From contig CP053159.1 in NCBI GenBank assembly GCA_014607495.2, forward strand, positions 12,903,501-12,967,500: a DNA stretch of 64,000 nt. Direction: 5' to 3'. This DNA comes from Carposina sasakii (Eukaryota; Arthropoda; Insecta; Lepidoptera; Carposinidae). Of the stretch, positions 33,601 to 45,195 are shown one piece after another. The position numbers were made by a program, and so were the translations under genes. The stretch's first letter is position 1, and each line of letters opens with the position of its first letter. The notes under the pieces were generated by a model. The model ran no database searches and was not told the DNA's origin. It worked only from the letters and a program-made list of their open reading frames with translations.

Positions 33601-35140
33601 TTAGAAGTCCTTGTTGATTGAAACCTGGCTGTATTATTAAATAATAATTATTCATTCGGATTATTACTGACGCAGCCACAATCAAACGTGGACTTTATTT
33701 ATGTGTAATTGGTCAATGTTTTTATTGTTTACTAGCTTTTATAAATATACAGTCACAGACTGGGTACCTACTATATTTTTTATTTCCACGCTTACTATAC
33801 TGATTTTAACATATGTTTTAGCATAGGACAAGTCTTACAGGGTCATAAAAAATAGATAAATACCATCTACCCACATAGAAGACTCTATTTTTTAAAAGTA
33901 GACATCCGAAATTGTACGGAATCGAAGAAGATCTTCAGACAGTTAGCACATTTACTGGACCAATAATTTTATTACAAACATCACTCAAATTAGTCCAAGT
34001 AACAAATGACTATTTAGAATTAGCGCGGACAGGATTATTTGTTAGTAAAGTTAGATTTATAGCTAGGATATACAAAGTAACCTTCATAAGCTGCAGGATA
34101 ACTATGAGTTATGAGCGTCTCTGGAATCCGCCTAAACCTGCAAGAATTAGACGAAATGATGACGGAATGACTTGCAATAGTACGGGTTTAAATGACATAC
34201 CTATAGATTAGGTATTATAAGTTCTAGCCAGTAAAGTTTGTAATGCTGGCAATTCTTATTATTACCATTTACCAGGATTTTTGTCAGGTACTGAAATATA
34301 TATTGGTAAAATTAGGTAGTTAATTTTCGATGTTGCTATGCCATAAAAAACTAAAAATAAAATAAAATATTATATCCTGTAAGATGGAGTAGATACGTCA
34401 GTAAGACTACTTATAAACTGTTATTGGATTGTTAACCGGATTTAAAAAATCTAAATTAATTTACAATTTAATCCAATACCTCACACACTCGTAAGAAAAA
34501 ACAACAACAATGGCTAATAAGAAAATTACATTCCACAAAAAGTTAGTTACGCCTTTTAGCCTTCAAGGCGGTAAACACAACAAAGTCGGCCTTAAGGTCT
34601 ACCTTACAGCGCTATAACCGACAACATAACTCCTATTCAGGCAGAGGCGCGCCTCCACATTGTCGCCTAATTCATGACCTGTCACTTAGTACCATTGGAC
34701 AACTCATTTCGTACGTTTCCGTACGCCCCGGGCTTCCGACTCTTTATGTAGATGACATACTCATTTGCGTTTAGTCATTTCGTTGCGGATACGCGGTATT
34801 TATTAATATTTTTGAGTCATTTATAATGCTGCAAGATAAGAAGACATGCCAAAAGGTCCTTTGGAGATGTTGCAAATACCATAAACTGTATTGACATTAT
34901 TCGTAGACATAACTATTGCAATTCTGGTTATGATGTTACACAGCATAATTGATACCTAAGCTCTTATGCACGCGGGATATCGCTTCATTCCATTGTGTCC
35001 CGCGTTTGCCAAATTTTCTTGTCTTTCTACCCAGGGACTTGGTAGTAATACCTACTATTCTGTGCTTTCTACCGCTTTCTATTGACTGACAGTGACACGG
35101 CCATAAGATTGCCTATTCATATTTCTATGCTTACATTATG
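30607..35140. other. long mostly unique stretch with scattered GC-rich islands
   Basis: No convincing exon. Islands at about 30850-31020, 31690-31960, 32540-32720 and 34550-34800 are richer in CpG than their surroundings and have no partner in the window. Open frames at 31887-32268 (minus) and 33912-34211 (plus) have no domain I recognise. The stretch could be intronic or intergenic regulatory DNA of a host gene. Confidence 0.35.
31662..31697. repeat. perfect 36-bp palindrome
   Basis: The sequence reads the same on both strands around a GGTTATAACC centre, with TTTTATTATTAGA on one side and its inverse on the other. No loop and no mismatch. Confidence 0.9.
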
Positions 35141-35144
35141 ATAT

Positions 35145-35240
35145 GTTAAATTCATCATCCGAGTTAATTGACCCGATGTTTGCGAAAAGTCGTGAGTTCA
35201 AATCTCACTTGGGTGAATTTTTTTTTCATTTTCTTAACGA
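35145..35240 (+). mobile_element. SINE with tRNA-like module, internally deleted
   Basis: It matches 49138-49240 but jumps from TTGACCCGAT directly to GTTTGCGA, losing the D arm and first half of the anticodon arm. The T arm GTGAGTTCAAATCTCAC is intact, so this copy certainly cannot make a tRNA. Confidence 0.75.
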
Positions 35241-36816
35241 TACTTATGATATTATGTTGTAAAGCGTGCTTTATAGCTTATGCGTACTCTATGTTTGATA
35301 CATTCCTGTTGGATTTATTACGGGTCGCTATTTATTATGTTTGTGCTCGAAAAGAGGCGGAAAACACTTGACATGTGAATCTTAATAGGCTAATTGAAAA
35401 GCGCGTATGTTATTTGCAAACCTCTGTCCACAATTTGATTAAAAAATTGGACAATTTGTAGCCTTTACTATTTAGAGTTTAGAAACAGTAAACAACTTTA
35501 ATGAGCCATACAAAGTTTTAAATACTTGTGATTGTTGAAAGCCGATACTTGAAAAGGCTTTGACCAATCAAGCTTTGTTAATGAATTATATTTGCTTACA
35601 AATTGTCTGCGGAAGTCTAATTGGGTGTGGCGGAGAGTTGTTCAGGAATGTTGGGGTTTCCAAAGTTGTACTATTAATGGCAATGAAATACAGAGGAAAA
35701 TAGAAAGAGAACGTGGCTGTTGGATCTCGTTTACGATACAGCCATTCTGGCAACGCCATTTCGGGAATACAGCCATGTGTATGTATGTATTTATTTTATA
35801 ATACGACAGATTTAGATGAACCTTGGGTTTCTATAAGTCTGATGCCCGTTAGGATTCATATCATGTATAGATATTTATATAGAAGGATATTATAAAAACT
35901 ACATGAACTTTGAGCAGTAGACAAGACTTATGTATGCTATTTCTCAAGTATTATCAGAGATAAAATAAGATTTTCCATTAAAACACCAGTGTTTTAAATT
36001 TCAATAACTGAATATTCTCTCTCATTTTCTCTATCTAGACTACAATTACACAGTTCAGAATTCTCATCACTTAATGCCATTAACTCACTTCTTAACACGT
36101 ACAATTACAATAGCCTAATCCCGTTGAGAAATGTGCGTAAGCCTACCAAAACAGAGTTCATCCTGAGCACGGCGCTCGCGTCACGCAGCTAACTCGATAG
36201 CAACTGAACCTGCCTATCTGATCGTGGACTCAAGCACACCGCATAGTTCATATTATGGACTTGGCGAATTTTGTTCGTGTTAATTTATGCTATCGCAAAG
36301 TGGTGGATCGACAATACGCTATCCTAGTAATATACTAAAGTAATATACTAATATACTAAAGCAAGCCCTAGATTAGACACCCCAAAATAAGTGTAAGCGT
36401 GGACGCCTTACGCAGACTTGGAGGTGACGATATTTGCAGAGCCGAAGAACCTAGGAAAGATCTGGATGCAGCGCGAAGTTGAAAACTGAACGAGGTGACG
36501 CCCCTACTGTGGAAGCCCGTTGCCCCAAGCGTCAACTTAACATACAGTACTTTACTGCTCTTGCTAATGTATATTCTTATTCTTTATTGTACACCATAAA
36601 ATAACAGATTCTTCCTCTATTCTAGTATATGTTTCGATTGTATCTTTGTATTCTATTTCTTGTTTTTTTTTTGATGGTGTATTTGTAACTATCAATACAA
36701 AAAATATTCTATTTATACTCTAAATAATAGGTACCACTACATTCAAGTGCACTCCAGTTACCACTAAGAACAAGGGTGATAGTTCACTCATAACCATTAT
36801 ATATTTATATAAATAC
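35241..36816. other. no gene seen
   Basis: Frames at 35592-35801 and 35713-35895 (plus) are short and unrecognised. 36380-36530 is GC-richer and unique. Confidence 0.45.
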
Positions 36817-37111
36817 TAGTGGACGCCCGCGACTTCGTCCGCGTGGAAATTGAATTGTAGCTTATATGACACGTTTGTCGGTTTACCAAAGCAGCGCCAT
36901 CTATTGATTACTTACTCAACCAAGTCGAAAGGTATAACAGACAAATAATTAGCAATAAATTAAAATTGCGACTATAATTTGAGATTTAAACTATCCTATC
37001 TCTCAAGTTGGATCGAACTGCACATGGTGTGCGAATTTTATTATAATCGGTTAAGTGGTTTAGGAGTCCATTGAGGACAAACATTGTGACACGAGATTTA
37101 TATATATTAAG
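36817..37111 (+). mobile_element. Helitron-like (Lep1-type) copy
   Basis: It begins ACTAGTGGACGCCCGCGACT then TCGTCCGCGTGG, and ends GACACGAGATTTATATATAT TAAG. It has no open frame. Its start is better preserved than that of the other copies. Confidence 0.6.
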
Positions 37112-37689
37112 ATTTATAGGTAATTAAGCTTTGTCCTCATTTATAAAATTATTATTTTGTCTTCTTTTACTTTTCTTGTGCGCACATGTATTTGCGTTAC
37201 AATTTAGATCGTGTTTTTATAATTTGTATAGTTTAAGTTGCATGGAATTGTAATGTGTAGTGTGTGAGAAATAAATAAAATAAAAAATAAAATAAAATAA
37301 CCGTGTAATAGACGGCCGACATAATCCCTAATGACACACGTAGCCCAGCAGATTGTATGATAATACGCAGTAAGTACTGTTGCGAACTCTCGGCTTAAAC
37401 TGCCGACTTTATATTTAGAACCGTACGTGGAGGCGCCGAAATTATTTTGATTTAACATGCATAAGCCGGTTGCCTTAAATAAGACCCTTCAAGGCAAGAG
37501 CTGTAGTACTTAAGGCAGTTCTGGCAAACAATTTGGGTTAAGACTAGATAGGGGTGCATGATATAGTAGGTTTAAAAGTCGGTTGCATATTAATATTCCT
37601 CAAAAAGAGAAGATCTTTGGAGAGTCTACCATGTTTAAGTTGTAATAATCTATATATTTCGTCTGGTGTCTGCAGAATATCCACTTGTT
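37112..37689. other. no gene; A-rich run at 37270-37300
   Basis: An AAATAAAATA-rich run near 37270-37300 may be an old retroposon tail. The minus-strand frame 37204-37458 is unrecognised. Confidence 0.4.
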
Positions 37690-37850
37690 TGTCCGTGGGT
37701 ATCGAGAGAGGCGATTAAGGACTTTCGGGTGGTAGGCAGCAGCGCCTCTCGTATCGACAACATAGTCGGAAAATCACTGTGGCAGAAGCCTTGTGGCATG
37801 CCTTGGGGGAAGCCTAAGTCCAGCAGTGATAGTGTAATAGGCTAGTCTGA
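37690..37850 (+). pseudogene. RTE-type LINE C-terminal end, decayed
   Basis: It is aligned by GCCTTGTGGCATGCCTTGGG then GGAAGCC and GTCCAGCAGTG with the copies at 10988 and 45010. The tyrosine and tryptophan codons of the AYVQQW motif have become TAA and TGA, so it is non-functional. A GGTAGGCAGCAGCGCCTCTC landmark precedes it. Confidence 0.6.
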
Positions 37851-38004
37851 ATGTGAATCTATGTATTTGGTTTTAAATGGTAATTTACTCAGTACTTATA
37901 AAAACAAAAAAAAAAATGCAAAATGTAATCAAAGCTTCTAGCTTATAGTTAACTAACATATGATTTAATTCTCAAAGGTATATTTAAAACAAAATTCCTG
38001 ATCC

Positions 38005-38235
38005 TACTAATATTATAAACGCGAAAGTTTGTAAGTATGGATGGATGGATGTTTCTTACTCATTCACGCAAAAACGGCTGGAGCAATTTTAATAAACTTT
38101 GGTATGGAGTTAGCTGACACCCTGGTTTAACACATAGGTTACTTTTTATCCCGAGAAAATAATTTATCTCGGAAAATTTCGACATTTTCTATTTTCTGCA
38201 GTCCACGCGGACGAAGTTGCGGGCGTCCATTAATA
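38005..38235 (-). mobile_element. Helitron-like copy, inverted
   Basis: It ends GTCCACGCGGACGAAGTTGC GGGCGTCCA and starts ATTATAAACGCGAAAGTTTG, the inverse of the 5698 type. Between lies the GGCTGGAGCAATTT motif, comparable to GGCTGAACCGATTT at 11291. Confidence 0.55.
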
Positions 38236-39317
38236 TAAAATAATAAACTGTCACTTCTTAGCTTTATCTATTTATAGATTATGGGGGAGACATATAATTA
38301 AACAGTAAACTTTCTATGCCTGTGGTTGCTTGCTTGTAAGATTCCAACCAACGTCAAAAAACCTATCTATGTCACGTATAACCATCATAACAAGTAACTA
38401 GAACAGCGTACAGGAGCCGGCATCACGTAACTAATAACACACTTAGAGTGACTCACGGACGCCACGTTCGGTCAACTAAGACATAAATAATAATGGCGCT
38501 CTCAATTGCCTCTGGCTGGAGAGACGGAGATTATTAAAGTTTATAACACATATGTGTCGGCCGCATTCCAACATTTCTCGACATACTACTTAGTTTGATA
38601 GTTTAATTCATACAAATATTTGAAAAAGCAAATGGCGGGTAAATGGTTAGCTGCCATTCACAGCACTTTTTAATTGCCTTTTACTTGAGAACATCGCGAG
38701 TCATAGGAATTAATAGCAATCATATCATTTAGCAGTACGTAAAATTCCTTTAATCTTGCAGCTGATATCACACTTAACATAATACTTGTACCTATATAAT
38801 ATATGATTCTCAAAATAACGATTAACATCATAAAGTCCCCTAAAATAGTGTAAACTCATGCGGAGTATACACAATAAAAACTAAAAACATTACCTCGCAA
38901 CTAAACGCAAACTAATCTCAACAGATTGCGTGGCCCAACATAGTTGTGAATGTGTATTGCACAAGTTGCTGGCCGACCTTCCCGACAATGTGTCGTGCTT
39001 GCCAGTCTTCCAACTAAACTACAACTTCACTTAAGGATACCATAAAATGGTCCGAGTGCCAGATAAAGATACACTTGCTAGTCAGAATACGTAGGGATTT
39101 ATAAGCGAGATTACTGAGTACACGGTTTACTTTAAACTTTGGTTAAGTCAAATGGAGGGGAGTTGGTTCTTACATAGTTATTTAGTGGCTAGTTGTAAAT
39201 ACGTTTAACTTTGTAAAAATTGTATACTTACATGAGCTTCTTTCCTTTTATGACTGATATACACTAAGAACTTCTCAGAAATCTCTTGGAGACTACATGT
39301 CTTTGTGTGCACTTATT
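38236..39317. other. no gene seen
   Basis: 38400-38600 is GC-richer and unique. Nothing coding was recognised. Confidence 0.45.
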
Positions 39318-39476
39318 TTGTATTGGGCTGACCACCTGTCACTACTAACCGAACTTGTACATCTCAACTATACCCTCAAAATTTATCAGAAGTGGCACCA
39401 TGTGGTTCTATTGGCCCATTGGTGCTCTGCCTACCCCGTAAGGGATAAAGGCGTGATTATATGTATGTATGTATTT
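39318..39476 (+). repeat. non-LTR retrotransposon 3' end with ATGT tail
   Basis: It is very close to 5366-5534 in the same orientation (CTACCCCGTAAGGGATAAAG then GCGTGATTATATGTATGTAT). It is 5'-truncated. Confidence 0.65.
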
Positions 39477-40137
39477 TTTTATGTAACGGTAATCGGTAAA
39501 ATGGAGTCTCATAAAGAATAACACTACCTATTTATCGTGTATTAGCTATCGAATAATTTTGATACAATCAAATTGAAATGCAGCTATAAATAAGACTAAA
39601 GTACAATAAACATGGGAAAATGTTATCCCTAGTTTTATAATAAGTAACAAATGACGTCACTGATATCTTAGAAATATAAAACTAAATCCATTCATGGGGA
39701 TTCTTATTTTATTTTCATATCTTGTTTTCCATCACAGGTACTAAACACATGAGGGAAAAGTAAAAGCAAAAATAAATAAATTCATAGAGGGTTCTTGGCA
39801 CAGGCCGCTGGCGAGTTTCCAAGGAGAGAGAGTTGGGGACGCTGGCCTACTGATTTGTTTACACCAACCACCTCCGATGGAAAGTGAAATGTGGTTCGTA
39901 TTGTTGGCCATAAAACTGGGGGTTGGCGCCAAGGATTTCAAATGTCGTATAGTAGTTTTGCTGTGGGGATGGTGAAAAGGAAAGCACTTCCGGCTCCACC
40001 GGGCCACTAGTTATTGTTTGGCCCATGTGTATAGTTATATTCTAATCATTTTGAGAAACTTCGATATCGCGTTCTAGGATTTGTATTGGGCGGTGGTTCT
40101 GTCTTGCGTCCGATAGGTAGCTCCGCTACATGTGTAT
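39477..40137. other. no gene assigned
   Basis: A minus-strand frame at 39741-40007 contains serine- and proline-rich residues but no family signature, and no start or splice context supports it. Confidence 0.4.
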
Positions 40138-40290
40138 ACAGGATGTAACAGAAAGGGTTTGCTAAACAAAATGTTATGAAGATAGCCTACTGTAGAAATT
40201 TGAGAGCTGAAATCATAATTATGTAGGTTCCTTATAATTGGCTTTTTACATAGCATTACGCTTAAGATAGTCCTTTAGTTAAACCCTGTA
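40138..40290. mobile_element. short diverged ACAGGGTGTAAC TIR copy
   Basis: The left end ACAGGATGTAACAGAAAGGG and right end TTAAACCCTGTATA are inverse. The arms carry CTACTGTAGAAATTTGAGAG and CATAGCATTACGCTTAAGAT, decayed versions of the 58106 element. It is internally deleted to about 150 bp. Confidence 0.6.
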
Positions 40291-40463
40291 TACTGGAGAG
40301 AAGCTGGGTTTTGGTGAAGTAAAAAAAAATATATATATACAGAAAAAAAATTGAGTCGTGAATCAGCACAAATCAGAGGTTGTTCTAGTTGAATTTTCGT
40401 CGTAAATGTATAATTCTTACGATTAATTTTAATATTCGGCCCATGGTTACATTGCGCGCGCGC

Positions 40464-40487
40464 CGTTCGTAGCAGGTGCTACGAACG
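40464..40487. repeat. 10-bp hairpin beside an alternating CG run
   Basis: CGTTCGTAGC, then a four-base loop AGGT, then GCTACGAACG. It is immediately preceded by GCGCGCGCG. No surrounding element was recognised. Confidence 0.7.
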
Positions 40488-42300
40488 CTACGAAATTATT
40501 ATGTAGGTATTTGGCGACGTTCAAACTCACCCTATTAATCACTGTTTCTATCTTATTTATTACATCTAAGCAACTATTATCACAGTACAGTAGTATTATA
40601 GTGGGAAAATTTAAACTGAAATTTTCATGAAATTTCCTATTAAGACTTCCATTTAAATTCGTCTCAAAATCAAGCTTTCAATCTAGTAAGCTGTTCAACT
40701 TGACCTCACTATTTAATTTAATCATGAATTCATCGTCACTTCAGTTGAAATCGCTGAATACGCACTCCATAAGATCTGATACTGAAAGCTCACGCATTTT
40801 CACAATAGGCACATTCACGCTAAACTGAAACAGAGCTACCAAAACACCGGTGCGTGAAAGGGACAGCGGACGAAAAATTCTTGCACAGTGTCAAATCTCT
40901 AAAGAGGTACGCCATACTCCATGCTGCTGACGAGGTCTCGCTATGCTAATGAAGTCGTGGGGGCCCGCCCGCTTTTGAGCCCCTTATCTCCACGATCTAA
41001 TGTACAGAGCCCCGATTATTGACGCCCCTGGACATGCACTTGTTTGCCGACAAAACAAACCCGTTCTCAAAACAAATTAATATACGGGTTACGGTAGACT
41101 TGGGTACGGCTGTATAAAGCCATCGAGCAGTATGTAAGCAGGGGTGTCTTGTTTATATTATAATAAGGGATGATTGTATAATAATATTAATTGATTGGTT
41201 TGAAGTTTTGTTATTGAAAGATTGGAGTGAGTGTCCTCGATTTTTGTGATATTCATCTATCTGATCATTATCTATGGGATTCGGGAAATACTCGTATATG
41301 GAATATTATTAATAACTATTTAAAATGAGGGCTGGCATCTTAAGAAATTTTATTATTTATTAATTGAATGATTTATTTGCCAACGTGATGGTGCTTATTA
41401 TATAAGACTTTGCAAAAGGCTTAATTTTCCATACTTACGATATTAGAGTACTCTGAGATGTCGCTAAACTGTAAACTTAAATAAAGATAGAAACTTTTAA
41501 AAAATTACCTTATCTTCTAAACTTTTATATAAACCTATCATTAGGTTGAGCTATTTTGAACAGTAAACATATTGGAGGTAAGCTCATTTCCAATTTCCAC
41601 GGGCCTTTAAGCCGTAAAACAAAACCGGGGATTATATTGAACTTAACGAGTACTCTAAAGTCGATTATTAACTTTCAAAGTAAAAACTAATTAATTATGC
41701 GAACGAATTCAAAAGGCTTTGACAGCGCCGAAAGGAGTTATGAAATTAAATTTTTCACGGACCCCAATTAGATTTTTCTAAAGATTCCAAGATATGACCC
41801 TTTTTGAGAGCTCATAAAAACTTTTTTGTGGACAAGTCTAGTGTAAGTTAATCTTTAAGTTTTCTTGATAAAATCTTATCGTTCGTAGGAGATGAAGTTT
41901 TTTAAATTGCTACACACGGGTAGTTTTAAAATGGGTAAAGTTGCTATACGGTTAAGATGTTTTTATGGTATAGTCTTATATTACCATCAGAAAGCTCTGT
42001 AATTGATTTTGATCTTTAATTTATACATTTATAGGGCAATAAAGAAATCAATGAATAGGCGGATATCTATTTTGAGCGTTATTTCTTTTTAATGAAGTTC
42101 TGCAAAGTCTTGAGATTAAATCGATTAAAATGGCCTCATATTTATCGTACGTATTAAGAAAGACGACAACAAGTAGAAAAAATCTTACTGAGGATTGTTA
42201 AGGCACGTTTCCATTATCTATAGGAACATATTGAAAGTTATTTGTACATAATTATATGCAATTAAGTAAACAATGATATTTTGTATAAATAAATTGTGAA
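40488..42300. other. unique DNA, GC-rich patch at 40860-41060
   Basis: The patch includes GGGGGCCCGCCCGCTTTTGA and has no partner in the window. No exon was recognised in the interval. Confidence 0.4.
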
Positions 42301-42535
42301 TTTATTAATAAAGAAATGGAAAAAATTCTTCACCCAAGTGGGAATCGAACCCACGACCACTGCATACCGTGCCAGCCGCTCTAACCACTAAGCTACCGGA
42401 TCAATTACTCAGATGACGAATTTTACTATCTCTTTTCTAAATTACATATTGGCAACGTTATTTTTTCATCCCGATAGCTATACATACGCTAAATCTCGGC
42501 AAACAAAGCTGAATCCCTCAGCACAATGTTTAAAG
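42301..42535 (-). mobile_element. SINE with internal tRNA-like module, best full-length copy
   Basis: On the minus strand a head of about 120 bases (TGCTGAGGGATTCAGCTTTG, then AACGTTGCCAATATG) is followed by the tRNA-like part. It has a D-arm-like GCTTAGTGGTTAGAGC and the T arm GTGGGTTCGATTCCCAC, then an AT-rich tail ending in TTATTAATAA. The same head occurs at 63110-63226, which shows it belongs to the element. Confidence 0.75.
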
Positions 42536-42621
42536 ATGCAACGAGCAACCATATCCTAACGGATTATATTAATGGAGAAGTGTTTTTTTTTTTTAATTTA
42601 TCTTCGTCAAGATATTATAAA

Positions 42622-42666
42622 ATTATTAATAAAGAAATAGAAAAAATTCTTCACCCGGGTGGGAAT
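42622..42666 (-). mobile_element. 3' remnant of the same SINE
   Basis: Only the tail and the last bases of the T arm remain (inverse of TTCTTCACCCGGGTGGGAA). It lies about 300 bases from the longer copy and in the same orientation. Confidence 0.6.
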
Positions 42667-44984
42667 AAATAATAAATATAAATAAATTGTTTAAATAATC
42701 CTATTTAATTCAAAATGAAGTTAATTGAAACTTACATATAAAGCACATCAGGTTTTTCACTTCGATGATAAACAACCCTATATATTTTCGTTCAATATTA
42801 GTATATTATGTAGGTACCGACAAGCTATAATCAGCTCTACAACATTCTTATTACCCTAGACTTTGGCGTACGCTTAAACTCATGGGTTCTATAACCTAAT
42901 ACTGCCATTATAGCGCGAAATGAAAATCACAAGCGCCTTTTATAAGACGCTATACGACTTAATATCGTGATAAAAACGTCCATAACATGCTTGTAATAAG
43001 GTCTCCGTACGTAATCTCAACGCGAATGGCTTCGGTGGTGCTTATAGAGAACTATTTTGTCGTAACGACTGACTGGTGCATAGGAGAAAGGACGTAAGAT
43101 ATTTTTAATAGCTTTTTTCGGTAAAATATATTTTTAGTTAATTATTTTTAAATAGACACGCCAAGAGGGAGATGGTAAGACGATCTCGATAAATTTCTGT
43201 TAGGGTAGCTGACTCCAGCTAAAGAACGAGTGGACTCAAATGGGGGTCTTTGTCCAGCATACATATTATATTATCCCAGCTATGTTAAAACCCGTTAAAA
43301 AATAACAAAAAAATACAAGGAATTAGCAAATGTGTTATTATTTTATTTACATTTGCAATTTTAACTAACATACAATTACAATTCCTTTTCATTTACTCGT
43401 ATTGCTGTCTTTGTAAAAGCCTATATACATAAATATTTTGTCACAATTATTTCCTAAAGAAAAAAAAGGCAACAGCATTTTTCAAAGAGATTCCCAAAAT
43501 ATTCTAGCGTCTACTCTTCCAAAGCACGGAAATTAGCAGTATAGGTGAAAAGATTCAATCACAGACAAAAGGCGACTCGCTCCAGAGCTGGCAGGAATTT
43601 AATCAAGACGCGATGAACATGTCCGACGTACTGGTTCGACGATCACCATTAAGTTAAAGGCTAATTAAACCCTGTGAAACTTCCTTGTCTCCCGCCGCTG
43701 TGGCGCTAACTTCTTGCTGTTTGGTCTAGGGGCAAAGCGAATGCGAGTTATATGAATATATGGTGAGAAAATGCATTTTTAGAGTGATTATTAGCGTTTT
43801 CTCAGACGATGAGCTTGCCACCATTTATCTTACATTTGGCCCCTGAACGTGACCTATTTTGGATAACTATGTACTATTCTATTCTTTATTGTATACAGAC
43901 ATTTTATATGGAAAAACATTTTACATTGACAATGTACAAAGGCGTGGATATCCCTATAAGAACTACTAGAGAAATAATATACGAGATTTATCAGTTGTAT
44001 GTAGATATGATTTTTTAAGAGTATTGCACTTGTACCTATCTATATTTAGCTCATATTTTTGTTGATAAGTGTATGAAACAGTAGCCTAACATATTATCTT
44101 GTTTATTAATAGAAAATAGACTAGAATAGATGACTACGGCGGAGGGAAAATGTTAGCCACAGATTGGTTAAAAGCAGACTAGCATCCTCACTGTCGCACA
44201 TTTAATAATACATCTCCACTTTGTGACACATTCATAGTGAAAACGGACCGCTTCTATTTCTACACTTAAAATGTACCTAGTTTGTGAGGCAAATTGGCTC
44301 CCCAAGCGAAGGCGTCATTCAGCAAATATCTTACGTTACTATCATTCCTGCTCAAGGATTTTATTTAATACTGGATTGTGCATGACTAAAATCCGATACT
44401 AGAGTGCCTTCTATTTCTTTTTAATATATGGCGAGGCTGAAGAGTTGGAATTTGACAAACGTCTCGCGGCAATTCCTGTAGACTTATTAGGTATATTGCG
44501 ATAGCGAAATACTATTAACAATCGGCGCTTTAGTCAAGATACCATGTGTAATAAGGAAACGACTTTTTCGTAAGTGACAAATATTTTTGAACCCAATTTA
44601 CACGTTGTAATTGCAGTTGTACTGCGATAAGCATTGCACATTCCAGTATTTAGGTACTATTATAACTTCCTTGCCCGACTCCAGTGTGTTGACAGCCTAA
44701 TCTAATACTTAGTCGGACCCAATTGTACTTGTGAGGTGCTTGCCCAAGCAGAAGTGAATGTTTGGATTAATTAATAGGTAAGTAAGTGGCTAGCTTAATT
44801 GTAATTGGTTTGATTACTATGCATATTTTAGTGTTACGAGATACGGTGTTAAGGATTGACTAAGAATGATAATTGATAAATAAATAAATGGTCCGGTAAA
44901 TGATAGGTATAAATTAGGTACGCTTAAAAAGAGCGGTGTGGTATACAGGCGTGAACGCAGAATAGCACCAGCAAACCTGCCCGT
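42667..44984. other. unique DNA, no gene seen
   Basis: The plus-strand frame 43809-44018 is unrecognised. 43560-43760 is GC-richer. No repeat partner was noticed. Confidence 0.45.
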
Positions 44985-45195
44985 GGCTAATGTAAGAGAA
45001 AAGATTCTAGGAGATGGGCAGCAGCATCTTCCGTTGATAACATAAGCCTAAAATCACACTGCGATCGCAACCCTCCTGTGCCAGCGTGATGACCATGGGC
45101 AAAACCCCCCCTATAGCAGTAGCCTTGTGGTGTGCCCTAGATTTCTCGGACGTTCAGCAGTGGATTGGTAGGCCGATGTGATGATGACAAATTAC
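44985..45195 (+). pseudogene. RTE-type LINE 3' end, decayed
   Basis: It shares GAGATGGGCAGCAGCATCTT, AAAACCCCCCCTATAGCAGT and AGCCTTGTGGTGTGCCCT with the copy at 10988, and ends in a GATGTGATGATGAC tail. The AYVQQW region is disrupted by deletion and substitution. Confidence 0.6.

Noticed and set aside
39741..40007. Minus-strand open frame as a gene
   Set aside because: No recognised domain, no repeat partner and no supporting signals; kept only as a note in the interval.
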